Shown here piece by piece: positions 21,793-29,543 of a stretch of 29,605 nt of DNA. Where the stretch lies: contig CAZTVN010000005.1 of the NCBI GenBank assembly GCA_964617145.1, forward strand, positions 1-29,605, written 5' to 3'. The first letter of the stretch is position 1, and each line of letters begins with the position of its first letter. A program made the position numbers and the translations under genes. The notes beneath the pieces are model-generated. The model was not told where the DNA came from. It was given only the letters and a program-made list of their open reading frames with translations, and made no database searches. The DNA comes from CAZTVN01 sp964617145. GTDB lineage: Bacteria; Patescibacteriota; Gracilibacteria; UBA1369; JACRIC01.

Positions 21793-23541
21793 TTAGTAAC
21801 CGTTCTCGTTATAATCATAGAAAAGATTTGCCATTGCAGCCCTTGTGGCAGGGTTGGATGCCGATACACAATCATTGTCTGTAATGAGTTTCGCATCTTT
21901 CGCTACCTGAAAATATTTAAGATACCATGTATTTCTGTCACTTATTGCCGGGCAAATATCTGAGCGGACCGTATTTAAATTCATAAGTTGCGATTGCAAC
22001 GATGAGGAATTGACGAATATTTTGATCATTTCTGCAAAATTTACCGTATTTGCTGGCTTAAACGTTCCATCAGGATAACCCTGCAGTATGCCATTATTTT
22101 TTGCCGTCACAACATAACCAAAAAACCAATCGCCCAAGTTGATATCGAGAAAAGGCGTTGAAAAGTCTGTAAAGGTCGTTTGAATTTCGATTTTAAAACC
22201 ATTGAGAATAACTTTGACTGTCTCGGCGCGATTAATAAACGAATCAGGCCTGAAGGTACAATCTGGATAACCCTCAAATATACCGGCACTTTTCACGTAT
22301 TGGATTACATTGTAAAGAGTATGACTTTCGGTTACATCGCTGAATGAAGAGCATCTTTCATTTACAAACTCAAAAAGGACCTTTACGGGAGTTGTTTTTT
22401 CGATTGTTGTTCCATCGCCCAATTCGCCTTCACTATTAGAACCCCAAGTCCAAACAGTACCGTCATTCTGTACTGCCATTGAATGCTGTGCGCCCGAAGC
22501 TATGGCTATAATACCTTCCAGTCCTGTCACTTTTTTTGCTTCAGAGCTGTTGGTTACAGTCCCATCACCCAGTTGGCCGGAGTCATTAAGACCCCATACC
22601 CAAATCGTGCCGTCATTTTTCAATGCCATAGAATGCCCAAAATTAGCGGAAATTGCTTTCACACCAGTAAGCGTAAGAACCTGAACAGGAGTGTTTCTCT
22701 CTGTTGTCCCTCCATCACCTAACTCTCCAACATCATTTTTACCCCACGCCCAAACGGTGCCATCTCTTTTCAATGCCAAAGCATGACCCTCACCTGCAGA
22801 TATCGCGATCACTTCGTTTAAACCAAAAACTTGAACGGGGTTGATTTTAAATAACTCAGTTGTTCCATCTCCAATCTGTCCATCTGAATTAAGACCCCAT
22901 GCCCAAACGGTGCCATCTCTTTTTAGAGCTAAAGAATATCCATTGCCAATGGAAATTGCTATAATTTTTGAAAGATTAAGTACCTGGACTGGGGTTGTTT
23001 TATCTTCCGGTGTTTCATATGGCGTTGTTCCGTCTCCCAGTTGGCCACCCCATGCACTCCCCCAAGCCCAAACTGTCCCGTCATTTTTCAATGCCATAGA
23101 GAAAAAACTCGAAATACCTTTACTGGCCGAAATAGCAGTGATATCAGAAAGTCCTTTAACTTGAACAGGTGTAGACTTATCCACTTTCGTTCCATCGCCT
23201 AATTGCCCAAAATCATTGGTTCCCCAAGCCCAAACCGTACCATCGTTTTTCAAAGCTAAAGTGTGATACAAACCGGCAGCAATACTAGTAATTCCTGACA
23301 GGTTTGTCACTTGAACTGGCGTTGCTATTCGAGGCTCACTTATTATCGCTACCGTGCCATTCCCAAGTTGACCATAATTATTTAAACCCCATGACCATAC
23401 ACTTCCATCATCTTTCAGCAAGAAAGAGTCACTCCAACCGGCAGTAACTGCGGGATTCACAGGTGACTCTGCAAATGTTGCTGGTTCAAAACTCAAAATG
23501 CCGAACACCAAAAGTATGACGGCTATTTTTTTTATAGACAT
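21793..23541 (-). CDS. Secreted RCC1-repeat propeller protein with SLH domains
   Basis: A 582-residue exported protein if translated from the ATG at 23541. This start gives a clean signal peptide (MSIKKIAVILLVFG..., cleavage near TFA) and lies 45 bp after the predicted promoter. The longer frame from 23601 would begin inside the promoter. After the signal peptide come seven RCC1-type repeats (about 25-385), each with V-W-x-W-G-x-N-x-x-G-x-L-G-D-G-T and a following A-L-K-x-D-G step, enough for a complete seven-bladed propeller. Three SLH domains follow at about 390-440, 450-505 and 515-582; the last lacks the usual G-x-F-x-P motif. SLH domains should bind the protein to the cell surface. The ligand of the propeller is unknown. 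It converges with the wall operon and diverges from trpB. Confidence 0.88.
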   Translation of the reverse strand: MSIKKIAVILLVFGILSFEPATFAESPVNPAVTAGWSDSFLLKDDGSVWSWGLNNYGQLGNGTVAIISEPRIATPVQVTNLSGITSIAAGLYHTLALKNDGTVWAWGTNDFGQLGDGTKVDKSTPVQVKGLSDITAISASKGISSFFSMALKNDGTVWAWGSAWGGQLGDGTTPYETPEDKTTPVQVLNLSKIIAISIGNGYSLALKRDGTVWAWGLNSDGQIGDGTTELFKINPVQVFGLNEVIAISAGEGHALALKRDGTVWAWGKNDVGELGDGGTTERNTPVQVLTLTGVKAISANFGHSMALKNDGTIWVWGLNDSGQLGDGTVTNSSEAKKVTGLEGIIAIASGAQHSMAVQNDGTVWTWGSNSEGELGDGTTIEKTTPVKVLFEFVNERCSSFSDVTESHTLYNVIQYVKSAGIFEGYPDCTFRPDSFINRAETVKVILNGFKIEIQTTFTDFSTPFLDINLGDWFFGYVVTAKNNGILQGYPDGTFKPANTVNFAEMIKIFVNSSSLQSQLMNLNTVRSDICPAISDRNTWYLKYFQVAKDAKLITDNDCVSASNPATRAAMANLFYDYNENGY

Positions 23542-23592
23542 TTTTATAATTATAAATGAATAAAAACTTAATAAATATGGATTATTGAAAAA

Positions 23593-23621
23593 AGTATACA
23601 TTTTTTGTGATATTTATGCAA
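23593..23621 (-). promoter_or_regulatory. Promoter for the RCC1-SLH gene
   Basis: Read on the minus strand: TTGCAT, exactly 17 bp, then TATACT (the -10 at 23593-23598). Transcription would start near 23586. This decides against a start codon at 23601 and supports the ATG at 23541. Confidence 0.55.
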
Positions 23622-23739
23622 AAAAATGTAACTCCCTCTTTTGCTTTCTTCTTGCTCAATCATTGCGTTTTTTATAGACTTTTATTTAGGGACATGCTGA
23701 ACAATATCTTTCATACTTCAAATAGTCTTATCGTTTTTT

Positions 23740-24984
23740 ATGATTCCCAAAAAACATCCAAATTCTCTCGGGTATTTTGGTCCCTATGGAGGAAGATTTA
23801 TTCCTGAGATTCTCTTCCCTGCTCTCGAACAACTTACCGATACCTACCCTAAACTTCGACAAGATCGGATCTTTCAATCTGAGTTCACAAAAATTCTTCA
23901 TGAATATTCCGGTCGCCCCACTCCTCTTTATTTTGCTGAAAATTTTACTCGACATCTCAAAGGCCCTCAAATTTATATAAAACGTGAAGACTTAAATCAT
24001 ACCGGCGCTCATAAAATCACGAACTGCCTTGGGCAGGCTCTTATCGTTAAACGAATGAGGAAAAAACGCGTCATTGCTGAAACCGGCGCTGGACAGCATG
24101 GTGTTGCGACCGCTTCTGCCTGCGCCAAATTTGGTTTTGATTGTACCATTTATATGGGTGAAATTGATTATTTTAGACAGAGACCCAATGTTTTTTGGAT
24201 GGAACGCATGGGGGCAAAAGTTGTTCCGGTCTCAAATGGCACACGGGTTCTCAAAGATGCCGTCAATTGCGCTCTCAAAGATTGGATAACGAATTTTGAT
24301 TCCACACATTATCTTCTTGGGTCTGCCCTTGGTCCGCATCCTTATCCTCTTATGGTGCGTGATTTCCAATCCGTTATTGGCAAAGAGGTAAAAAAACAAA
24401 TTCGCGATATTGCTGGAAAACTTCCTGATACACTTATTGCTTGTGTCGGTGGCGGAAGTAATTCCATTGGCCTTTTTTATCCGTTTCTTCGAGATACATC
24501 TGTTGAAATGATTGGAGTTGAAGCAGGAGGAAGGAGTTTAAAATCTGGCGAGCATGCTGCGAGATTTTCATCATCTTTCGGAAAAGTCGGCATTTGCCAA
24601 GGGTATAAATCCTACTTTCTTCAAGATGAAGATGGAAATCTTGCCGACACTCATAGTATTTCAGCGGGACTTGATTACTCAGGAGTTGGTCCGGAGCATA
24701 GTTTTCTTCATGATGAAAAAAGGATCCGCTACCGCTTTGCGACTGATAAAGAAGTTATCGAGGCTCTTACACTTTTTGCTCGACTTGAAGGCATTATACC
24801 GGCTCTTGAGTCTTCTCACGCTATAGCCGAAGTCATCAAAATAGCACCGAAACGCAAAAAAAATGAGATTATTGTTGTAAATCTCTCTGGACGCGGCGAT
24901 AAGGATATTTTTATTATTGCCGAAGCTCTGAAAGACAAAGCTTGGAGTCAATTTATTCATCAAAAATCTGAAGAATATAAATGA
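23740..24984 (+). CDS. trpB: Tryptophan synthase beta chain
   Basis: A 414-residue PLP enzyme that joins indole and L-serine to make tryptophan; in the complex, indole arrives from TrpA through a tunnel. Seen are the GYFGPYGGRFIPE start, the Schiff-base lysine in HTGAHKITN (K92), the catalytic glutamate in ETGAGQHG (E114), RPNVFWMERMGAKV, and the phosphate-binding GGGSNSIG (about 232-239). Length and order match TrpB1-type enzymes. The usual HKINN reads HKITN, and RPNVFRM reads RPNVFWM. trpA follows 9 bp later. A possible promoter (GGGACA, 17 bp, CATACT at 23712) is weak. I see no leader peptide with Trp codons. No other trp gene is in the window. Confidence 0.96.
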   Translation: MIPKKHPNSLGYFGPYGGRFIPEILFPALEQLTDTYPKLRQDRIFQSEFTKILHEYSGRPTPLYFAENFTRHLKGPQIYIKREDLNHTGAHKITNCLGQALIVKRMRKKRVIAETGAGQHGVATASACAKFGFDCTIYMGEIDYFRQRPNVFWMERMGAKVVPVSNGTRVLKDAVNCALKDWITNFDSTHYLLGSALGPHPYPLMVRDFQSVIGKEVKKQIRDIAGKLPDTLIACVGGGSNSIGLFYPFLRDTSVEMIGVEAGGRSLKSGEHAARFSSSFGKVGICQGYKSYFLQDEDGNLADTHSISAGLDYSGVGPEHSFLHDEKRIRYRFATDKEVIEALTLFARLEGIIPALESSHAIAEVIKIAPKRKKNEIIVVNLSGRGDKDIFIIAEALKDKAWSQFIHQKSEEYK

Positions 24985-24993
24985 ACGAATATT

Positions 24994-25782
24994 ATGAATA
25001 AAAAAATTATTCAACAATTTGAACGTATTCGCAAAGAAAATCGCATTGGTCTCATGACTCATATTGTTTGCGGCTATCCAACTCTTAAAAAGAGTGAAGA
25101 CATTGTTGAAAGTATGCAAAAAAGTGGTGTAGATTTTATTGAACTTCAAATCCCCTTTTCCGATCCAATGGCTGATGGGCCGGTTATTATGCAAGCCAAC
25201 GAGTACTCTCTTAAGAATGGGGTACGGATCAAAGACTGTTTAGCTCTTATGAAAAAACTTTCACAAAAAGTTTCCATTCCCCTTCTTTTTATGTCTTATT
25301 TCAATCCTATTTTTCAATATGGGGTCGAACGTTTTGCTCAAAAATCGAGCGAATGTGGTGCGACAGGTTGTATCGTTCCCGATCTTCCTATTGATGAATC
25401 ATCTTCTTTTGTTTCTGCCTGCAGAAAATTTTCGATTGATCCTATTTTTGTTATTGCTCCTACGACTTTAGATAAGAGACTTAAACTTATATCAAAATCT
25501 GCTTCTGGGTTTGTTTATCTTATGGCCAGAGCTGGTATCACCGGATCGGAAACACATTTTTCATCAGATTTGGCTCACTCAATAAAAAAAATTCGCCGAC
25601 ATATTTCTCTCCCTCTCGCTTGCGGGTTCGGCATTCATAGTTCTTCTCAAATTCAATTTTTGCACCATCAAAAAGTCGATATTGCCGTAATTGGATCAGC
25701 AATAATTAAGCTCATTCAAGGGCATCCTGACAAAGATCCTTCTCCGATTATTCAATCTTTTCTCTCTCAGATTGTCGCGTGA
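24994..25782 (+). CDS. trpA: Tryptophan synthase alpha chain
   Basis: A 262-residue TIM-barrel enzyme that splits indole-3-glycerol phosphate into indole and glyceraldehyde 3-phosphate and forms the alpha-beta complex with TrpB. The catalytic E50 is in ELQIPFSDPMADGP, with D61 of the same motif as the second catalytic residue. YLMARAGITGSE (about 173-184) is the loop 6 region, and the phosphate-binding GFGI and IGSAI segments are present near the C-terminus. The usual ELGIPFSDP has Gln in place of Gly. The gene starts 9 bp after trpB and ends 4 bp before the convergent toxin gene. Without trpC it needs indole-3-glycerol phosphate from elsewhere. Confidence 0.96.
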   Translation: MNKKIIQQFERIRKENRIGLMTHIVCGYPTLKKSEDIVESMQKSGVDFIELQIPFSDPMADGPVIMQANEYSLKNGVRIKDCLALMKKLSQKVSIPLLFMSYFNPIFQYGVERFAQKSSECGATGCIVPDLPIDESSSFVSACRKFSIDPIFVIAPTTLDKRLKLISKSASGFVYLMARAGITGSETHFSSDLAHSIKKIRRHISLPLACGFGIHSSSQIQFLHHQKVDIAVIGSAIIKLIQGHPDKDPSPIIQSFLSQIVA

Positions 25783-25786
25783 GATT

Positions 25787-26059
25787 TTACCTCAAAGAAA
25801 CTCTGTAGATATTTTTTCTGTGCCCTACTTTCAGCACTAAAAGAATTGATGATTTTTTTTCACATCGAATAATAATTCGGTAATCACCTATACGGAATCG
25901 ATGTGTAGCAGGTTCAAAATTGTGCAGTGACTTTGCAAACGCCAGCGGGTCACTGACAGTTTGCCAAAAAAGAAGTTTTTTCTTTATTCTTTTTTGCACA
26001 TCTTTTGGCAATGTATGAAAAAGGTTTGCCGCGTACGGCGTAAATTCGAAATGATACAT
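25787..26059 (-). CDS. RelE/ParE-family toxin
   Basis: A 90-residue protein of the RelE/ParE fold. The N-terminus F-x-F-T-P-x-A has the usual beta strand and first helix (LPKDVQKRIKKKL). The C-terminal half has the family's RFRIGDYRIIIRCEKKSSILLVLKV segment, split by family turns, ending in GHRKNIYR. The Arg-x-Gly-Asp-Tyr-Arg strand and the terminal His-Arg-Lys...Tyr-Arg are typical of RelE-type mRNA interferases, but ParE-type gyrase poisons look alike. It lies 12 bp downstream of the antitoxin gene in the same operon and ends tail to tail with trpA. Confidence 0.88.
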   Translation of the reverse strand: MYHFEFTPYAANLFHTLPKDVQKRIKKKLLFWQTVSDPLAFAKSLHNFEPATHRFRIGDYRIIIRCEKKSSILLVLKVGHRKNIYRVSLR

Positions 26060-26071
26060 TCTCTCGATTTT

Positions 26072-26362
26072 TTAAAGTGACTCTAAAGAAAGTCTTTTTT
26101 TCTTTCCTGAAGCATAACTCTTTGAGAGTTCACGAGTGAGAGTTTGCTGATTTTGTTCCATCTCAATATCTTCAAGCAAATCCTCATATTTCTCAAGAAT
26201 GACCTCTGAATATGGGAGTAAAATACCGTCAACATTATCTTCACTATTACGATTCGTAACGACAATAACAACATTCTTTGAAAGCAGTTTTTGCACTTCT
26301 TTATAATGTCTTTTTAAGTCAGTTGACGATACCACTGCCGTGTTTTTAGTTGTAAAGAACAT
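26072..26362 (-). CDS. Phd/YefM-like antitoxin
   Basis: A 96-residue protein from the ATG at 26362. The frame stays open up to 26425, but the predicted promoter lies at 26386-26414, so the longer start would not be transcribed. The N-terminal part (VVSSTDLKRHYKEVQKLLSKN...VVIVVTNRNSEDNVDGILLPYSEV) has the Phd/YefM DNA-binding pattern, here interrupted by an unusual five-residue stretch, NSEDN. The C-terminal part is charged and helical (about 55-96) and would wrap the toxin. The antitoxin comes first, toxin second, as is usual for this family. Autoregulation through the dyad upstream is likely. Confidence 0.8.
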   Translation of the reverse strand: MFFTTKNTAVVSSTDLKRHYKEVQKLLSKNVVIVVTNRNSEDNVDGILLPYSEVILEKYEDLLEDIEMEQNQQTLTRELSKSYASGKKKRLSLESL

Positions 26363-26381
26363 AATTAAAAGTGTTCTTAAA

Positions 26382-26414
26382 TACATTATTAGTATATCAA
26401 TTAAATAATGTAAA
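26382..26414 (-). promoter_or_regulatory. Toxin-antitoxin promoter and operator dyad
   Basis: On the minus strand, TTTACA (26409-26414), 17 bp and TAATAA (26386-26391) form a promoter with a leader of about 17 nt to the ATG at 26362. A perfect 9-bp inverted repeat (TACATTATT at 26382-26390, AATAATGTA at 26404-26412) spans the region between and overlaps both boxes, which fits autorepression by the antitoxin. Confidence 0.5.
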
Positions 26415-26433
26415 AACAATAACAAACTCTGCT

Positions 26434-26461
26434 TTGCTTTTTTCTCTTGAGGCTTTATAGT
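26434..26461 (+). promoter_or_regulatory. Candidate promoter for the FtsA-like gene
   Basis: TTGCTT (26434-26439), 16 bp, TATAGT (26456-26461). The start would be near 26468, giving a leader of about 28 nt. It runs back to back with the toxin-antitoxin promoter. Confidence 0.4.
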
Positions 26462-26495
26462 TATTTTTAGACTTTCCTTATGGTAATTTGAGAAC

Positions 26496-27764
26496 GTGCT
26501 TAAAACAATGCTTCCATTCTTTCATGCGAGAGGCCATAGTAAAGACTCTCAATGCGTTCTTGCTCTTGATATCGGGACAGATCAAGTTAAAGCTTTTATT
26601 TCTCTTAATCAAGGCAGTAGAGCGCGTATCATTGGTATTGGACGCAAAAATCAAAAACTTGGGGATATGCAATCAGGCGCTGTCACCGATATTGCCAGTG
26701 TTATTCAAAATTGTCAGGACGCGATCAAGGACGCTGAAAGAATGGCTAGAATCCGGCCTGAACAGCTTGTCATGGGTATTACCGGCGAGCTTATCAAAGG
26801 TTCTACTCGCGTGATGCAATATTCGCGTCTCAATCCTGAAAATAAAATTGATTTTGATGAACTCAAGACCATTATTCATAAATTGCACTGGAGGGCATTT
26901 GATCGAGTTCGATTGGAATATGCTCAAGAAACAGGGTTTAATGAGGGTGATATTAAACTCGTTCACACGGCTATTACCGATATCCGAGTGGACGGCTATC
27001 GTGTTATGAACCCTATAGGTTTTGAAGGCAAAGAAATTCATTTAAGCATTTTTAATGCTTTTACCCCACTGGTACACTATGGGGCACTTCAAACTATTGC
27101 GGCTGAACTTGCCTATGATCTTCTTGCTGTCGCTTCAGAACCTTACGCGATCTCTCGGGCATTTGGCTCAGAATCAGGCCCTCATTCAAGCGCCATATTT
27201 CTCGATGTTGGTGGTGGCACTACTGATCTTGCTATTGTGAAAGATGGTTCTACTTGTGGCACAAAAATGTTCACACTTGGCGGGCGGACTTTCACCAAAC
27301 GTCTTGCACAATCTCTTAATGTATCTTTTGATGAAGCTGAAGAAATAAAAATTGCTTATAGTTCGAACCAACTTGAACGGCAATCACACAAAATTGTTGA
27401 ACAGGCCTTAAAAAGTGATACTGAGGTATGGCTCTCAGGGGTTGCTCTTACTCTTTCTGAGTTTTATGATATAGACAGTCTTCCTACAAAAATTTTTCTC
27501 TGTGGTGGTGGGGCATCGCTTCCCGAAATCAAAGATGCCCTCGAAACACGCGAATGGGTAAAAACTCTTTCATTTCCCAGAAAGCCTCAAGTGGAATATC
27601 TCGATCCCTCTAAAATTTTTTCTATCAAAGATGAAACAAAAAGTTTTTTTACGTATCGAGATATTACTCCACTTTCCTTGATCGCTCTTTCACTTGAATT
27701 TTCCGGAGAAGAAAAAATCGTCGCTAAAATGCTTCGAAAAATGGTTCGACTTATGCAAGTATAA
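26496..27764 (+). CDS. ftsA: FtsA-like actin-fold ATPase
   Basis: A 422-residue protein of the actin/Hsp70 fold, most like cell-division protein FtsA, which tethers FtsZ to the membrane. Seen are the phosphate-1 motif LALDIGTDQVKAF (about 23-35), an FtsA-like 1C region with VMGITGELIKG and DGYRVMNPIGFEGKEI, phosphate-2 DVGGGTTDLAI (from D237) and the adenosine motif CGGGASLPEI (from C336). The start is GTG at 26496, with a weak GAG three bases before it; ATG at 26508 is an alternative. A C-terminal membrane helix is plausible (KMLRKMVRLMQV is amphipathic). PilM is related, but no pilN/pilO genes follow, so FtsA is favoured. ftsZ is not in the window. The neighbour downstream begins 23 bp later. 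Confidence 0.75.
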   Translation: MLKTMLPFFHARGHSKDSQCVLALDIGTDQVKAFISLNQGSRARIIGIGRKNQKLGDMQSGAVTDIASVIQNCQDAIKDAERMARIRPEQLVMGITGELIKGSTRVMQYSRLNPENKIDFDELKTIIHKLHWRAFDRVRLEYAQETGFNEGDIKLVHTAITDIRVDGYRVMNPIGFEGKEIHLSIFNAFTPLVHYGALQTIAAELAYDLLAVASEPYAISRAFGSESGPHSSAIFLDVGGGTTDLAIVKDGSTCGTKMFTLGGRTFTKRLAQSLNVSFDEAEEIKIAYSSNQLERQSHKIVEQALKSDTEVWLSGVALTLSEFYDIDSLPTKIFLCGGGASLPEIKDALETREWVKTLSFPRKPQVEYLDPSKIFSIKDETKSFFTYRDITPLSLIALSLEFSGEEKIVAKMLRKMVRLMQV

Positions 27765-27787
27765 TTTTTCACTGTAAAAACAAAAGT

Positions 27788-29536
27788 ATGCCTCAAAATG
27801 ATAAAGATAATATAGAAACAGTGAACGCAAAAAAAATTATTTATATTGAAATTGATGAAGAACTTACAAAAGTCTATGATCGGATAAAATCTCTCAAAGT
27901 CGATGAAATCTATATTGTTGTACCTGCAAGGAGTGTGCTTTTTCAGAGCGTTGTTAATTTAAAAATTTTAAAACGAAAAACTGAAGATATTGGGAAAAAT
28001 ATTTCTATTGTGACGAATGACCGCATCGGTATCCATCTTGCTCGTGAGGCAGGGCTTAAAGTATATGACCGTATTACTCCTCTTAAAGATAAAAGTCCTC
28101 AAAATACCAATCCGCGACTAAGAATCAGTCCCCTGAAGGCTTCAAGTAATCCACGTGAAGATGATGGACCTCGTAAACTTCCGATGAAAAAAGTTTCGAT
28201 CTTTGATATTATTCGTAAATCAAAAGGCAATCTTAAAACTTTGCCTTTGAATCGTTTCACTTTCAATCAACCGAAAAAAATGACGACATTTATTTTTGGC
28301 AACAGACGCGCACTTTCATTTTTTTCGATTTTAAGCATTATTCTTCTTGTTATTATTAGCTATTTTACTCTTCCTGGTGCGACGCTCTACCTCACACCGA
28401 ATTCCAGCATTTTGGAAGTAAGTGTCAATGTAACTCTTGCGGATAGCTCTTTTAATGCTCAAGAACTTGCTTCAAATCCGGTCAATGTGATAGCGAGTTA
28501 TCCTCTACAAAAAACTATTACGCATGATGTTGCCTATCATTCAACCGGACAAATTTTTCAGGGTACCAATGCTATAGGGAAACTTACCATTATAAATGAA
28601 GCGAATTATGAATGGCCACTCAAAGCTCGCACGCGATTTCAAACCGAAGACGGCTTGGTTTTCAGAAGTTTTGCTTTTATCACTGTCCCTTCAAATACGC
28701 CTCAAGGGAAAGGACAAATTGAAATTTCTGTTCAAGCTGACCCCTATGATGCCAATGAGCAAGCTATCGGTTCGCGTGGCAATATCGGCCCCAGTAAATT
28801 TTTTCTTCCAGGCCTTCAGGAAGAAAGCCGCAAACTTCTCTACGCTGTAAATTCTGAACCTTTTACTGGTGGCACTTCGATTGTCACCTATCAAGTTACT
28901 GATGATGATATTAAAGCGGCTCAAGAAAAAGCGAAAAAAGAAGTTCGAGATAAAGTGAACGAAGAACTTAAAAAGTATGTTGAAACTTTAAGTAAAGAAA
29001 AAGATATCCCCTTACGCTTGCTCGAAGGAAATTTCGCTATAGAAACGAGTGAACCGAGTGTTTCACTTCAAACTGATATTGTCGGAAGTGAACTTGAATT
29101 TTTTGATGTGCATAGTGAAATCGATGCCTCTGGTATTGCTTATAACAGTGATGATCTTTTGAAAATATTGAAATTGGAAATGGAGAAAAGCAAAACTCCA
29201 GGTAAGCGTCTTGCGCGAATTGATGAGAATTCCCTCTATTTTCGTATTTTTGATATTAATGATGCTGCTAAAAAAATTCGTATTACGGCTTCGATTAAAG
29301 GCATTAATGAATTTGAAATTGATCCTGAATCTGATGAAGGTGGTCGTTTTATGCAAAAAATCGTTGAGCACATTACCGGTAAAAATATTGATGAAGCACG
29401 TGCATATATTGAGAATCTTCCTGAAATCAATAAGGTTGTTATTAAAAGCTGGCCTTACTTCGCTCGCAGGCTTCCAAAGGTTTCTTCCAATATTGATGTG
29501 AAAATACTTCGTGAAGGCGAAAGTATTGAAGAATAG
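27788..29536 (+). CDS. Single-pass membrane protein with baseplate-J-like extracellular region
   Basis: A 582-residue protein with three parts. Residues 1-105 form an alpha/beta domain (IIYIEIDEELTKVYDRIKSL, VDEIYIVVPARS, ISIVTNDRIGIHLAREAG) that recalls a domain common in CPR membrane proteins, of unknown role. A basic Pro/Lys linker follows. One transmembrane helix lies at about 173-196. The rest, outside the membrane, has a segment around 265-365 (LKARTRFQTEDGLVFRS..., GSRGNIGPSKFFLPG) resembling baseplate-J-like proteins, followed by Lys/Glu-rich helices and beta-rich repeats to the end. It is co-directional with the FtsA-like gene 23 bp upstream and probably in its operon. A link to the cell-division or envelope machinery is inferred from context only. 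Confidence 0.7.
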   Translation: MPQNDKDNIETVNAKKIIYIEIDEELTKVYDRIKSLKVDEIYIVVPARSVLFQSVVNLKILKRKTEDIGKNISIVTNDRIGIHLAREAGLKVYDRITPLKDKSPQNTNPRLRISPLKASSNPREDDGPRKLPMKKVSIFDIIRKSKGNLKTLPLNRFTFNQPKKMTTFIFGNRRALSFFSILSIILLVIISYFTLPGATLYLTPNSSILEVSVNVTLADSSFNAQELASNPVNVIASYPLQKTITHDVAYHSTGQIFQGTNAIGKLTIINEANYEWPLKARTRFQTEDGLVFRSFAFITVPSNTPQGKGQIEISVQADPYDANEQAIGSRGNIGPSKFFLPGLQEESRKLLYAVNSEPFTGGTSIVTYQVTDDDIKAAQEKAKKEVRDKVNEELKKYVETLSKEKDIPLRLLEGNFAIETSEPSVSLQTDIVGSELEFFDVHSEIDASGIAYNSDDLLKILKLEMEKSKTPGKRLARIDENSLYFRIFDINDAAKKIRITASIKGINEFEIDPESDEGGRFMQKIVEHITGKNIDEARAYIENLPEINKVVIKSWPYFARRLPKVSSNIDVKILREGESIEE

Positions 29537-29543
29537 TTGTAAA

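Noticed and set aside
21774..21888. GGAGGTG followed by ATG, an apparent small gene on the plus strand with a good ribosome-binding site
   Set aside because: The frame gives only about 32 codons antisense to the end of the RCC1-SLH gene, and the GGAGGTG belongs to the repeat family, also found at 29544 with ATA in place of ATG.
21793..23601. Longer form of the RCC1-SLH protein starting at 23601
   Set aside because: That start falls within the predicted promoter spacer and puts 20 residues before a clean signal peptide.
23680..23739. Possible tryptophan attenuator or a further repeat copy (AGGGACATGCTGAACAATAT) before trpB
   Set aside because: There is no leader peptide with Trp codons and no paired terminator hairpins; the likeness to copy D covers only part of its 20 bases and lacks the family core.
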